The translations under genes were made by a program, and so were the position numbers. Below are positions 48,020-60,213 of a stretch of DNA of 64,000 bases, in pieces; within the stretch, counting starts at the first letter, position 1; each line of letters opens with the position of its first letter. The notes below the pieces were generated by a model that was not told where the DNA came from, ran no database searches, and was given only the letters and a program-made list of their open reading frames with translations. Source of the DNA: Sesamum alatum (Eukaryota; Streptophyta; Magnoliopsida; Lamiales; Pedaliaceae); the NCBI GenBank assembly GCA_034509735.1, contig JACGWO010000012.1:5764367-5828366 (forward strand). Reading direction: 5' to 3'.

Positions 48020-48680
48020 AAAAATTACAATTTTGGTGTTTGGGGTGTTTTCATTTTTGGTTCTGCACATTGCAGGTTAATATTTTTTTATCTCATTGAA
48101 TTAAAAAATAGGGTAAATTATAATCAGATTTAACATAATTATAAATACTTTCTTGTTATTTGTAAGATTATGAATACTCTATGTTTTTAACATCCATCTA
48201 ATAATGAGTCAATTCTATTAAGTTTTCATGCAAACTTTTTGGTGAACTGCCTAAGATGTCATTTTTTATTATAATTTTGAAATTTTTTAAAAATATTTTT
48301 ATGGACTAATATTTCTCTATGGATTATTTAGTTTACCCGCACTCATATTTTTATATATTTTTTAAATACTTTTTTTTAAAAAAATAAAAAATTCAACAAG
48401 GGTAAAATAATACATTTCATATCTTAGTTTAGGGCTACATAATCATTTTTCACTTGAGAATGGTATTTATAATTTTTCCAACAACAAGGGGTATTTGTAA
48501 TTATCCAAACCTCAGGGGAGGTAGCTGTAATTTATCCTAAAAAATATTACAAATGTAGTCCCGAAGCTTAATAAACTTGGTCCCATTGAATTAGTGTATG
48601 GGACAAAAATATTAATCTCATAAAGTATGGAACTAAAAATGCAATATTTTTATTTTATGGGACTAAAAATGTAATTTCCT
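48020..48680. mobile_element. Foldback MITE, itself interrupted by another MITE
   Basis: The termini AAAAATTACAATTTTGGT and ACTAAAAATGTAATTTCC are inverted. TTAAGTTAGTGG flanks both sides (48008-48019 and 48681-48692), a 12-bp match of which 9 or 10 bp is probably the duplication. The inner unit 48111-48537 splits it. No coding content. Confidence 0.65.
48111..48537. mobile_element. MITE nested in a MITE, 9-bp target duplication
   Basis: A 427-bp unit begins GGGTAAATTATAATCAG and ends GTAGCTGTAATTTATCC. TAAAAAATA flanks it perfectly (48102-48110 and 48538-48546). It is a non-coding, Mutator-like duplication inside the element 48020-48680. Confidence 0.75.
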
Positions 48681-48692
48681 TTAAGTTAGTGG

Positions 48693-49308
48693 TTTACTTG
48701 TTAATTTCAAAAAATGTATGCAAGGGGTCATTTTCATTGGCAGTATCTTATGTTTCTTGGTAAGACAGTGAATAATTGTTGGTGTGGGTATTTGTATATA
48801 TGTGATTGTTTATAATTTGTTTATTATTTTTAATTATATTGATATATTTATTAAATTAATTGTGGGGAGGAGGTGAGTTTAAAACTTTTAAGTTTAATGG
48901 GAGACAAAGAGTAGATATTCTGATGACAACTGACACCCATTATTCTTCTTGTTCGCTCTCATATTATTATAATCATAATTCCATTCTCAATTATTAACAC
49001 AAATTATTGGTGTAATAATATTTTAAATGCACTTTACAGGGAAGCTATGGACTCCATTATCTTGAGCCCATGTCCCAACTTTTCTGTAGCCCAACCCAAT
49101 GTGTGTATATATATATACTGGTTTAGGCTTTTAGCCCAGTCCAGTCCAAGTCTGAAATTTGTTCATAAATGTCTTCTTCACGCAAGTTGTTTACTAAATT
49201 ACTAAATCATAGGCTAGTATTACCTCGAGCTCCTCTAATATTTAAAATATTTGTTCGCTAAATTGAGAAATTATTGTTATTCCCATGATAATAACGTTCG
49301 ATTAATTT
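48693..49308. other. AT-rich intergenic DNA
   Basis: About 600 bp between the MITE pair and the large gypsy element. A short TA repeat lies near 49102. No gene seen. Confidence 0.5.
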
Positions 49309-50134
49309 TGATGCATACCGGAGTCTATTAACATGCGTACTGGAGTTTTGCAGCATCACAAATATCAAGGGATCTTCACAAAAGTCCAAGATTGTACGGG
49401 AGATTAACCTGCAGAGAGGGGTTAACACTCCGATGCTTAAGTAAGTAATGTTCGAATGAATAAAATAACGTGAAAACTTGAATGAAGTGAGAATAAGAGT
49501 AAAGTGATATGTTGTAGTGATAATTCATATGAGAATGTGCTGAAAAATAGCTGAAAATTAGAGAGAAAACCGCGTGTGAGGTGAGTGCCAGGAGAGTGTA
49601 GATGTTACTTGAAAGTTGTGTGAAACTAAATTATCCCGAATGACTGCACAATGTGCTCTTTTATAGATGGTGTTGAACTCAATTTCGGAGAAATTAAGTT
49701 GAGTGTCGTATATCTTTAGAAACCTTGGGAAGTCAGCTTCTCAACCTAACAAACCGCGCGAGAAGAGAAGTTGAATTGGTGAAGATATAGCCGTTTGAGT
49801 TAATTATGCATATCTGCCATGTTTTTCGGGAAGGCAATTACCTACTGAGAAAGACCAGGATTCTGGCCAATCTACTGGCCATTTGGATGAGATTTTTCAT
49901 ATGTCGTGGCCCTATGTGTTGGCTAGCTGTGGGACGTGGAATTCGAGTTATTTGATGACTAGGCTTGCTGTACGAGCCTTTTTCATGGGCCTGTCAGGTT
50001 AGTGCATAAAGATTAGGCTTATGCATGAAAGTTCTTACTGTTTTGGACTTTGACGGCCTTGGCCTACTGGGCTGCCTGGCCTAGAAGCCTACCCTTAGCT
50101 CTTGGGTTGGCCTAGTGGATTTTGAGGGGGCATC
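49309..50134 (-). repeat. 3' LTR of the Tat-like element
   Basis: An 826-bp LTR. In plus-strand view it opens TGATGCATACCGG and closes GAGGGGGCATCA. It aligns throughout with 59381-60213, with moderate divergence and several small indels, which suggests an older insertion than the chromovirus. Confidence 0.88.
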
Positions 50135-50713
50135 ATCACTCCTCCCTACTCCAGTAGTGCGAGACTTGCTGTCGGACTGGTGGAGTAGAATTAAGTAGTC
50201 CTGCAAAGGTTAGCACAAGAGTTGTATACTTGGCTGTGCCAGCAGGAGAAATCCTGTTGTGTTGCTTCCTCCCTGCTGTGCTGTTATGCGTGATAGCACG
50301 CAGACTTTTGAAAGATTTGAACTTATCTGCATAGGAGAAGGTAGGGTAATTATTGCAAAAAAGTAGGCAAAGTGGGAAGGCTTTACCGCGCGTGCCAACA
50401 CACGCCTCCTGTGATTGGTGCGTGACCGCCAAGCGAGGAAGAGCGAGACCGAGCCCAACGCTGATGGGACTCTTCATTTGCTAGGGTATAAAGACCCTCC
50501 TTGGGAAGTTACCTTCTCACCATCTCCGAGTTCTCTGAGTAAGTTCCTTCCCCTTTTTGAAAATTTTCTCCTCCTTCCTTCTACAACAAAATTTTTGAAA
50601 TAGATTTCTGCATTGCAGGTTTCGCGATTTTTAGGGCTTTTCTTCATAACTCCCTGCTTTCTCTTGCTCGTGTCTAGGTAAGTTTCCCTGCTCCCCCTTG
50701 TTTTCTGGTAGTC

Positions 50714-52450
50714 ATGTCTACGGGTAGCATAGATAGGGACGCGATTGAGGATGTTTTAATTGATTTGATAGAACCTTCTAGGGATGAAGGTGATGATAAT
50801 CCCACAACCTTCGACTCTGCCTCCCACCATGGGGGTGATAGCGAGGAGAAGGAAAATAGTAAGCAAGAGGGGAACATGAAGCGGACAGAGGATCTCTTGG
50901 TTGCGACCGGGGCTGATGCCTTCCTCATATATAGGTCTAGGTTGACGGAGCGGGATCTGGTGGGGGTCCGAAATAAGAAAGGGATACCTGGTAATCATGT
51001 GATCCAGGCCCCTGCTCCTGCGACTCGCCCCAATTTCTCTCCTGGCTTTCTGTGTTTTTTATCTTACTCAGTTGGAAGTAGGCCTTCACTTTCCTATCCC
51101 TTTTTTTTTTTTTTTTTCCTGTCCACCCTTTTTAGCATTCCTCTGAACTAGTTGGTTCCGAAATCCTTTAGCTTGTTATCTGGATTTTACATTCTGGTGA
51201 AAAATCTAGGGGAGACTCCCTCTGCTGCCCAGTTTCACTCCTTTTTCATAATTAAGAGAGGAGGTCCAGGCCTGTTTTATTTCACCTCCCTAAGGGAAGC
51301 TCGGTTTCTGTCCACCGAGTCCTCAGTGAAGGAGTGGAAACGAGACTATTTCTTCATCTCTTCTCCCCAGCCCTGGCGGTTCCCTCGGGTGTAGGTTGTG
51401 AACCCCCTGATCAATTAAAATATTCTGCTCGCAACCGACTTACTGCCTTCCAAACCTTGCTAGAATGCTTGAATGCTTCTCCTTTTGATCCCCCAAGATA
51501 GTACTCCCTGCTATTCTTCACCAGTTTGGCCTGAGCCCTAAGGTGGCAAGCATGGGTCCTGCTACTGGTATATGCTCTTGCAGCCTGCCTTATTGTTTAC
51601 TTGCTGCAAGGGAATGATTAGAAAATGTTTATTGATATATTTTGCTTGCGTTTACCTGCTGTGTGCATGAAGGATATTCCAGAATTTTCTGTAAGACAAG
51701 GCGGAGGCGACCCCTGGTGCTGGTTCCTCTGCTCGGGGAACCTTGGTCAAGAGTCCTCCTTCCAACCCTGCAAGCTCAACTTCCACTGGGGATCCTAAAG
51801 GCAAGCGCCTTGCTAACCCCATCCCGACTCCTACCAAGAAGGCTAACGGTCAGCCTGGTCCCCTAGCACCTCGTGTTCCTCACCCTGCTACACGAGCGGG
51901 AACTTCCGGCCTTCCTGAAGAGAGGGCGGCAAGAAGAAAACTTTTCCCCGACTAGACCCTGCAGAAGGACTACTCCCTGCTGCTGGATGAGGGGGAGCCT
52001 AGCCAGGCTGGTGAATTTCTTAAGGGGATCAGGCTATCCCAGGATAGAACGTAGGTGGACAACCTACCCCGAGCTCAAGCCCTTGGCCTGTTTGCTACTC
52101 ACCTCAATAGGGTAAGTTCCTGTATCAAGCGTGTTAGTACATAATAGTAATTCAATAGAATGACATAACTTGATTGGTTTGTATTGCCTTGCAAGGCATT
52201 TGTGCTTGGGGGCAGCTTGTTCAGTTGGCTGGAGTAGGGAGGTCCCATGTTCGAGGGCTCCCTTAAGAGGGTGGAAGAGTTGGAGGAAGCTAACCCCAGG
52301 CTGAGGGAGGCCATCAAGAAGAGGGATGAGACGCACAAGGAGGATGTTGCCAGCCTGCGCTATCTAAGGGAGAAGGTTACTGCCCTGCATATCCGTTTGG
52401 AGCGGACGGTCCAACAGGCGGAGAAAGAAAGGAAGGAGTTGATCCGCTAA
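50714..52450 (+). pseudogene. Antisense ORF of the Tat-like element, Transposase_28-like, broken
   Basis: This frame runs opposite to gag and pol. ATG at 50714 opens an acidic N-terminus (IDRDAIEDVLIDLIEPSRDE) followed by LTERDLVGVRNKKGIPGNHV. After breaks near 51060 and 51150 it continues as GFYILVKNLGETPSAAQFHS, then FFIIKRGGPGLFYFTSLREA and SVKEWKRDYFFISSPQPWRF. The pattern, a globular part with a W-K-x-R-x-FF motif, then a Pro/Ser-rich region (about 51740-51950), then a coiled coil (VEELEEANPRLREAIKKRDE, 52260-52450), resembles the plant 'putative gypsy type transposon' family (PF04195). Function is unknown. The family call is from memory of motifs. Confidence 0.55.
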
Positions 52451-53677
52451 TACTACCTAGGCTCCAGTGTTTCAGAGCCTGCTGGTGGATAAGGCTATGA
52501 AGTACTACTATCACGAATTCCAGACCTACGCCCAACAATTTGCTGCAGCTGGTTATCCTCCTGCCAGTGCTGATGCCTTCTTCCTGGACCAAAATGCAGG
52601 CCTAGCCACAACCCGGACCCAGACGATGATGGAAATGCTCTAGTGCTAGAGGTCTTTCCTGCTGGGGATGACCCTATGTCTCTGGACCTTACTGGGCAAG
52701 TGGCAGAGGATGCAACCCCATTGAGATCGGAGCCTCTTGCTGCAGCTGGTGAAGGAAGTGTGCTTCCCCTTGTTGGTAAATGAACATGTCCTCCTGAAAG
52801 AACATTTTTAATTTTCCTGTTGAATATTTGATACCTCCTGTATGAGGTTTGTAAGTGCCCAAGGTGTGGGCTTTGGATATTTTTTCTTTCTTTTGGTTGC
52901 TGACACTTTGATGCCAAGGATTCTGCTTCTCCTCCTTATTGCTTATGAATATTTTTGTTTTTCTGCGGAAGGTTTTTGCTTATTCTGAATGAATGTGCTT
53001 ATTATCATGCTTTTGATTTTCTGCGTGTTAGTATAGTAATTTGCTAGGAATGTCCCAACTTATAGCTGGTATGGGCTTAGCCTGCCTAGAATAAAGTGCT
53101 CTTATGCAAGTAATGAAAGGAGGAGGCCTTTCAATCCTTATGGTAAGTATGGGATTGAGCAAGTTCCCATTCGTACTGCTTGTTGTAAGCAAATGTTTGA
53201 CACAAACCATGTTATCAGAAAAAAGATGTCTTACATGATGAATTCCTGTGGATGCAAGAATGATACAACCTATTAGGAGGATTAGCTTAAGTAGTAAAAC
53301 ACCTGCTGCAGCAAGGTAGCATGCCTGAATGTTGGTCGACGACCTTTTTGTGTATAATCCCTCTGCTGATGGAGCAGGTTGGTCAACAGCCTCTTGTCGT
53401 TAGCAGGGTATGTGATGGTTTGGCTTGGTGGCCCCTTATCGGCAACTTTATCTAGCAGGAGCAGAATAAGACCTACTGCAGTGAGTAGTCAGCAAGTGCT
53501 AGAAAATATCAAGTAGGGGGATAATCCGAGCAATAAGTAAACATATGTATGCTATTATGTCAGAGCTATCATAGCAAAGATAAATATGCCTTATGAGAGC
53601 AAGTTATTAAGACTTCCAGTTTGGAAAATGAGCAAGGATGTGCCATTTCGGGGGTAACTTATTAGGATTTTTGCAGC

Positions 53678-53823
53678 CAGCAGGGCGGCTTATCAGGGCT
53701 CGAAGGCAGTAAGAGTGCGCCAGCAGGGTGGCTTATCAGGTCTTGAAGCCAGTAAGAGTGTGCCAACAGGGGGGCTTACCAGGGCTCGAAGGCAGTAAGA
53801 GTGCGCTAGTAGGGCGGCTTATG
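53678..53823. repeat. 43-bp minisatellite in the Tat-like element
   Basis: Units start at 53678, 53721, 53764 and 53807 with a constant 43-bp period and a core CAGCAGGGCGGCTTATCAGG then GGCAGTAAGAGTGCGC. Three full units and one partial. It lies between the pol end and the antisense frame. Tandem repeats in this position are frequent in Tat-lineage elements. Confidence 0.85.
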
Positions 53824-53899
53824 AAATGTTTGTGCCAACAAGGGCAGCTCTGGAGGCAGCAAGGTGATTAACCTATTGATAAAATAGAGTAGAGCAAAA

Positions 53900-56800
53900 A
53901 TTGCTCTTTTATTCAAGTAGTAAGTGCTGGTTAAGCAGGTGGTAAAGTAATGACAATAAAACAGGGTGTTCAGGAGTAAAACTTCCTGAGGTTGTATGCA
54001 TTCCAAGGTTAGGAGCTTTATGCCATCTACATTTTGCAGTTCATAGGCTCCGATTTTGACAATCTGGCTCACTTTGTAGGGGTCCTCCCAGTTGGGAGCC
54101 AATTTCCCTACTGGTTTTAAGGCACTGACTCGTCTCAGCACGAATCTCCCACCTCAAACTCTCTCATCTTCACCCTTCTGTTGTAGGCATTGACTACTTT
54201 CTGTTTGTAGGTTTCCATGCGAGTTCGAGCATCCTCTTGAATTTCATCAATGAGGTCTAGGTTGGTACGCAACAGGGCATCATTGCACTCCTGCTCGTAG
54301 TGCTGTATTCGGAAGGATTTTAGTCCTTCTTCAGCCCCGATTACGGCCTCTGAGCCGTACACCAAGTTGAAAGGAGTCTATCTTGTAGTAGATCTGAGAG
54401 TGGTCCTGTAGGACCATAGCACGTTGGGCAGGGAATCTACCCACTGCCCTCCTGCTTGTTCCAGCCTGGTTTTGATACTTACACTAGGATCCTGTTTGTA
54501 ACTTTTACCTGCTCGTTCGCTTGGGGGTAGGCTACTGAAGTAAAGCGTTGCTGGATGCCAAAGTCGCACACCAATCCTGAATTTTCCAGCCCTGAAACTG
54601 GCGACCATTGTCAAAAATAAGAACACGAGGTAAGCCATACCTGCATATGATGTTTTTCTATAAAAATTTGATCACTTCATCCTCTGTGATTTTGGTGAGG
54701 GGTTCTGCTTCCACCCACTTGCTAAAGTAGTCCACTACTACCAATTCCTTTCTTGAGAGTAGGCCAGAAGTATCCAACTCTTAAAGCTTTCCCTGTAAGA
54801 GCTATGCCACCTATATGGGATCCGTAGGATCCTCCGGGAATTGCCTAGAGCATCATTCTGCCCTCCTCAGTTGACAGGCATCGAAGGTAGGGCTGGGAGA
54901 AGCTACGCTTGTAGAGGATTCATCCCAGCAAGGTAAATCTAGCTGCCTGGCTTCTCAAGCGGGCTACTTCATTTTCATCAGCAGCAAGGATTCCTTCCTG
55001 CAGGTAACCAAGGAGGGGTTTCCTCCAATCTGTGCTAATATGCAAGATATGCACATTAGTATCAAGAGTAACCTTAGTGAGGGATCCTAACAGTGATGGT
55101 ACGAGTGCTGCAGTCAGTTAGGGAGCTGGCCAGCCGGGTAAGATAATCTGCCTTGGTGTTTTCAGTGCGGGGAATCTGATGGAGCTGGAAGCTTTTCAAC
55201 CTGCTCTTAAGGTCACTTACTTCCTGGAGGTACCCCTTCATGCAGTCCTCCTTGACATCGTAGGTACCTCCTACCTAGTTGGTTACCAACTGGGAGTCGG
55301 AGTAGGCGGTTATGTTCCTTGCTGCTGCATCCAATGTCATCTTAATGCCAGCTATGAGGGCTTCATACTCGACCTTGTTGTTCGAGGCCTTGAAGTCAAA
55401 TCTCAAGGCGAATTCCAGCTCATCTTCCTCCGGTCTAGTCAGCACGATACCTATTCCACTGCCCATATAGGTGGAGGAGCGATCCACATGGAGTAACCAT
55501 GTTCCTTCATCTTCTTCGGTAGGTGCAGTTTCAGTCATGAAGTCATCGAGGGCCTGGGCTTTGATAGTTGTTCTAGGCTGATAGGAATCGTCGTACTCGT
55601 TGAGCTGAACAACCCATTTAATCATCCTGCTAGAAGTATCAGCTTTCCTCAGTGTAATTCGCAGGGGAGTGTTAGTGCGCACAGTCATAGAATGCGATAG
55701 AAAGTAAGGCGTAATTTTCTAGCAGTTGTTACCAGGGCAAATGTCAATTTTGCTACCTCTGGGTAGCGCTACATAGCGCCATGTAATACCTTGCTGACGT
55801 AGTAGATTTCTATACTCCGTCCTCCTCTTTGATGGGTATGGAACTCACAGCCTGCTGACCTACAGCAAGGTATAAGTATAATGTCACACTTGGTGAGGAT
55901 TTGGTGAGCAAAGGTAGCTCGGACAGGTAAGCCTTCAGGTCCAGGAAGGCTTGTTGGCAAGCTTCATCCCATCCAAAGTCCTTGGCCTTCCTAAAAGCTT
56001 TGAAGAAAGGAAGGCTGCACTCAGCAGAGCGGGATATGAACCTGTTGAGGGCAGCAATACGACCAACCAGTTTCTGCACTTCATTGAGGTTGGTAGGAGG
56101 TTTCATCTTCTGGACTACTCGTATTTTGTCCAACTTGACCTTGATATCCTTCTCTGTCACCATGTAGCTGAGGAATCAACCACTTCGGACACCGAATGCG
56201 CATTTGGCCGGGTTTACATATGGTATTTTTTGAGAATGCCGAAGGTTTTAGCAAGGTCCGTGATGTGCTAGTCCACCTGCTAGCTCTTCACCAGCATGTT
56301 GTCCATGTACACTTCCATCTTGCGTCCAAGCTATTCTCGGAACATGCAGTCCATCAACCATTGGTGCGTAGTACCTGCATTTTTTCGCCCAACTGGCATA
56401 ACTATATAGCAATATGTTCCCCTTGACGTAATGAAGCTTACTTGCTTCTGGTCATCGGGGTTAAGCATAATTTGGTGGTAACCCTACGAGGCATCCATTA
56501 GACTTAGTAGTTCATGACCAGAGGTGGAATCCACCAGCTGGTCTATACGAGGTAAGGGATAGAAATCCTTGGGACATGCCTTATTTACATCTCGAAAATC
56601 GACGCACATGCACCATTTATTACCTGGCCTAGGGAAAAAGACCACATTGGATAACTATCGGGGGAATTGGATCTCCTTGATGTGCCTTGCGTCAAGGAGC
56701 TTGCTTACCTCCTCCTGGATGACTTTGTCTTTCTAAGGACCGAAATGCCTTTTCTTCTGCTTCACAAGAGGGAAAGTTGGATCCAAGTTCAGGTTATGTA

Positions 56801-57500
56801 TTGCAATGCTGGGGTCAATACCAACTAGGTCTTGGGCTGTCCCGGCGAAGACATCTGCATTTTCCTACAGAAAGGTGGTTAGTCGCCCTACTAAATCATA
56901 GGGTTCAGTAGGGAGTCGATCCTGGTGGTTTTGTTCGGCTCTCCAAGTATTAGCTGGATACTCAGTAGCTCCTCGGCGGGCTGAACTCATGTAGGAATTT
57001 CGTTTCCCTGCTCATCGTGCTGCATAGGTCTTTTCCCCTTCTCGTTGCTGGGCTGGGGAAGGTCTATCTCTATATCTTTCCTGCTACCTCATTTTATAGA
57101 TTTGACATAGCATTTCTGGGCAGTGTATTGGTCACCGGTGACTTCTCCTACTCCTGCTCCGGTAGGGAATTTCAGCTTCATGTGGTAGATGGAGACAACA
57201 GCTTGAAAGGCATTCAAAGCGGATCATCCTAGGATGACATTGTGAGCTGAGGGCATGTCCACTATGAGGAAACGAATCATTTTGGTCTTCCGGCTCGGCT
57301 CTACCCTAAGGATAGGGGGAGCAGGATCTGTCCCAAGGGATGTACAACCTCCCCTGCAAAGCCATAAATAAAGTGTCTATCGGCTCCAACGGGATATCCC
57401 TAAGCTCTATCTGCCGGTAAACCTCATAGAAGAGGATATCTACAGAACTGCTAGAATCCACAAAAATACGTTGAACAGTGTAGTTAGCAAGAGCGGCAGA
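53900..57500 (-). pseudogene. Tat-like pol remnant (protease, RT, RNase H, integrase)
   Basis: On the minus strand from high to low coordinates. The protease region has VDSSSSVDILF (57432-57464), where the second glycine-like position of the D-S/T-G box is Ser. RT has DFRDVNKACPKDFYPLPRID (about 56570) and its active site reads YMDN (56298-56309), with Asn in place of the second Asp. A connection domain follows (NLNEVQKLVGRIAALNRFIS), then RNase H (WLLHVDRSSTYMGSGIGIVL, NNKVEYEALIAGI). Integrase pieces are GGQWVDSLPNVLWSYRTT, VYGSEAVIGAEEG and NWEDPYKVSQIVKIGAYELQ (to about 53990). Many stops and frame changes intervene. Confidence 0.8.
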
Positions 57501-57699
57501 AATAACAAGTGCATCATTATGAGGTAAATGAACTCCCTGTATGTTATCCGGTCCCGAAATGGATCATAAGATCCCTTGATGGTGGTTTATGGTCAAGCTC
57601 CATCACTACTTTAGCAGCGCGGGCATGGGTGCGCCGGGCTCTGCTGGAGTCCCCATCGGTAGGTCCTCCTGCAATCATGTGAATTACCCCATTGGCATG

Positions 57700-59253
57700 G
57701 GTGTTTTCTGGGCTTTGTTCCTTAATCGGAAATTTTTCTTTTTGGTGCTCCCTTCTAGGAGGATCAACGACCTGTTCCACTGCTGCGGGAACCACGATAG
57801 CGGGAGTGCTCTTCCTTCTGTTCACGATGTCGGTCCTTGTCGACATAGTCTTTCAGGTAATCGGCTTGGATGAGCCGATTTATTTCTTGCCTTAGTTGGT
57901 GACACCTGTTAGTGTCGTGTCTGTACTCCCTGTGATACCTATAGAAATATTTAGATTTTAGGGTGCTGAGGGCTCTCCCAATGAGCCTTTGGGTCATTGT
58001 AAGGCAGGATGGCGATCTATGGTCATCAACATCCGTACTAGGCTGGTGATCAGCAGGGTATAGTGCTCATTCCTTGGGTCGAGGGGGTTGAACCGTCCTT
58101 GGGGCTCTCCTTTACTTCACCGGATGGAAGAGGATTCTTCTTCCTTGCTGTCCCCCTTCCTGACCAGCCGAGCGTCTTCAAAGTTCATGTACTTCTCTGC
58201 ACGAGCCAGTACCTCATGGAAATTAGCTGCAGGTTTCTTGGCTAAGGATTCGAATAGTGGTCCCATTCGGAGTCCCTAGGTGAGTGCGCTGATCAGCACC
58301 TCTTGGTGGACAACAGGGACTTCTAGGACAACATTGTTAAAACGTTGCACATAGGCTCTTAGTGTCTCTTTTTTCTCCTGCTTGACTCCAAAAAGGCTGA
58401 TAGCCGATTTCTGGTACTTCTTGTTGCTAATAAACTAATGTAGGAAGAGGGAGCTAAATTTTGCAAAAGATCTTACTGATCCAGCTGGGAGCTGGTCGAA
58501 CTATTGTTGAGTAGAATCGGTTAGTGTAGTAAGAAAAACACGACATTTAATACCACCGGTATACCTGTGCAACAGGGCTGCATTCTCGAACTTACACATG
58601 TGCTCAGCTGAGTTAGTTGTGCCATTGTATGCAGGTAGATGGGAAGGTGCTCGGAAGTGAGCAGGGAGCTCTTCCGCCATGATGTCTTCACTAAAAGGAA
58701 TACCACGATCTGCCGGCAAAGTATCTTTGTTTACCTGCTGGTGAAGCTCGACCACCTCTTTCCTGAGGGCTTGCCAAATTTCAAGAGGCTGAAAAAGGGT
58801 TGTTTCCTTGTTGGTGGAGTCAGTAGAGAGAGATCTGTCTTGCTGTTGCGCAGCAGGGGCCTGTTTGTCCATTGGTTGATTTCCTGGCCTTCCTCCTTGC
58901 TCCTGCTAGGAAGAGGGTCCTGTGATAGTTTTTTGGGAGCCACGGAAAGTTGAGTGAATGGTCTCCATTATGAACTGGTGAAGGTGCTCGTACAGGAGTG
59001 GATCTAAGATGGCAGGAGCAGCAACTAGGTTGGAGACCGGGGTTGAAAGGTTGCCACCCGGAGCAGTAGCGGCACCAGCTGGAGCAGGGAAGACACCAAC
59101 TGACATAAGGAAGGAACTAGCTGGCATAGAGAAGGCACCAGCTGGAGCAGGGAAAGCCACAGCTGGAGCGGGGCAATCGACAACTGGACCTGGTAGGCCA
59201 TCAGCTAGAGTTGGGTCACTAGCTTGAGCGGGGGCGCTGGCGGTGCTCCTCAT
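57700..59253 (-). pseudogene. Tat-like gag remnant
   Basis: The N-terminal part (59253-58906) is Pro/Ala-rich with repeated units of the type FPAPAGAF and APAVAFPAPAG. After a stop, a Gln-rich linker and the retrotransposon gag domain follow (ELPAHFRAPSHLPAYNGTTN, AEHMCKFENAALLHRYTGG), broken by TAG at 58501-58503. Later pieces include NFHEVLARAEKYMNFEDARL and a zinc-finger-like YFYRYHREYRHDTNRCHQLR (about 57920), in which the first Cys is replaced. It would form the particle. Confidence 0.78.
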
Positions 59254-59363
59254 TTGTTCAGAAGGTAGGATTGTGGATCCTACTGCAGCAGGGAGAGAGA
59301 CATCTTCCGAGAAAGATCCAACGTTATCCGAATCGACTATTTCTCACGCCAAAGCTCAAGTTT

Positions 59364-59379
59364 TCCACAGACGGTACCA
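59364..59379 (-). other. Primer-binding region of the Tat-like element
   Basis: The minus-strand sequence directly after the 5' LTR, TTGGTACCGTCTGTGG, resembles the TTGGCGCCGTCTGTGG form in plant Tat/Athila elements, with one or two changes. The priming tRNA cannot be named with certainty. Confidence 0.6.
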
Positions 59380-59380
59380 A

Positions 59381-60213
59381 TGATGCATATCAGAGTCTAG
59401 CAGCGCCACAAAATATCGAGGAATCTTCACGAAAGTTCCAAGATTGTAGGGGAGACTAACATGATGCAGAGAGGGGTTAGCACTCCGATGCTTAAGTCAT
59501 TAATGTTTGACTAAATTTAATAACGAGAAAAACTTGAAGGAAGTGAGAATAATGGTATAAGTGATATGTTGTAGTGATAATTCGTACGCGAATGTGTTGA
59601 AAAATATCTGAAAATTGGAGAGAAAACCGCGTGCAAAGTGAGTGCCAAGAGAGTGTAGATGTTACTTGAAAGTTGTATGAATCTGAATTATCCCGAATGA
59701 CTGCACAATATGCCATATAGATAGTTTTGAACCCGATTTCAGATAGTTTTGAACCCGATTTCAGAGGAATTAAGTTGAGTGCCATATACCTTTGGAAACC
59801 TTGGGAAGTCAGCTTCTCAACCTAACAAACCGCATGAGAAGCGGAGTTGAATTGGTGAAAACATAGCCGTTTGAGTTAATCATGCCGCATCTGTCATGTT
59901 TTCCAGGAAGGCAGTTACCTGCTGAGAAAGACCTCGGTTCTGGCCAATCTACGGGCAATCTGGATGAGATTTTTCAGTATGTCGTGGCCCTATATGTTGG
60001 CTAGTTGTGTGACCTGAAATTCGAACTGTTTGATGACTAGGCTTGCTGTACGAGCCTTTTTCATAAGCCTACTAGGTTAGTGAATAAAAATTGGGCTTAT
60101 GAATGAAGGTTCTTACTATTTTGGACTTTGACGGCCTTGGCCTGCTGGGCTCCTTGGCCTGGTGGCCTATTCCTAGCTCTTGGGCTGGCCCATTGGATTT
60201 TGAGGGGGCATCA
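59381..60213 (-). repeat. 5' LTR of the Tat-like element
   Basis: An 833-bp LTR with plus-strand ends TGATGCATATCAG and GAGGGGGCATCA. It carries a 25-bp internal duplication (GATAGTTTTGAACCCGATTTC at about 59719 and 59743) that the other LTR lacks. Confidence 0.88.

Larger units (their letters stand above)
49309..60213 (-). mobile_element. Large Ty3/gypsy (Tat-like) LTR retrotransposon, minus strand, defective
   Basis: LTRs 49309-50134 (3') and 59381-60213 (5') share the same ends: on the minus strand each starts TGATGCCCCCTC and ends TATGCATCA. The primer-binding region after the 5' LTR reads TTGGTACCGTCTGTGG (59364-59379 on the complement), a form common in Tat-lineage elements. A purine-rich tract (50135-50155) abuts the 3' LTR. 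Gag and pol run on the minus strand from about 59250 to 53900. An open frame on the opposite strand (50714-52450) occupies the 3' internal region, an arrangement described in some Tat-lineage elements. Flanking 5-mers (AATTT, AGCAC) do not match, so the outer ends may be recombinant. All genes are broken. Confidence 0.88.

Noticed and set aside
53678..53823. CRISPR-like regular repeats
   Set aside because: The units are contiguous without unique spacers, and the genome is plant nuclear DNA; this is a minisatellite.
59009..59227. Plus-strand Ala/Gly-rich open frame of 72 codons
   Set aside because: It is the complement of the Pro/Ala-rich repeats in the Tat-like gag.
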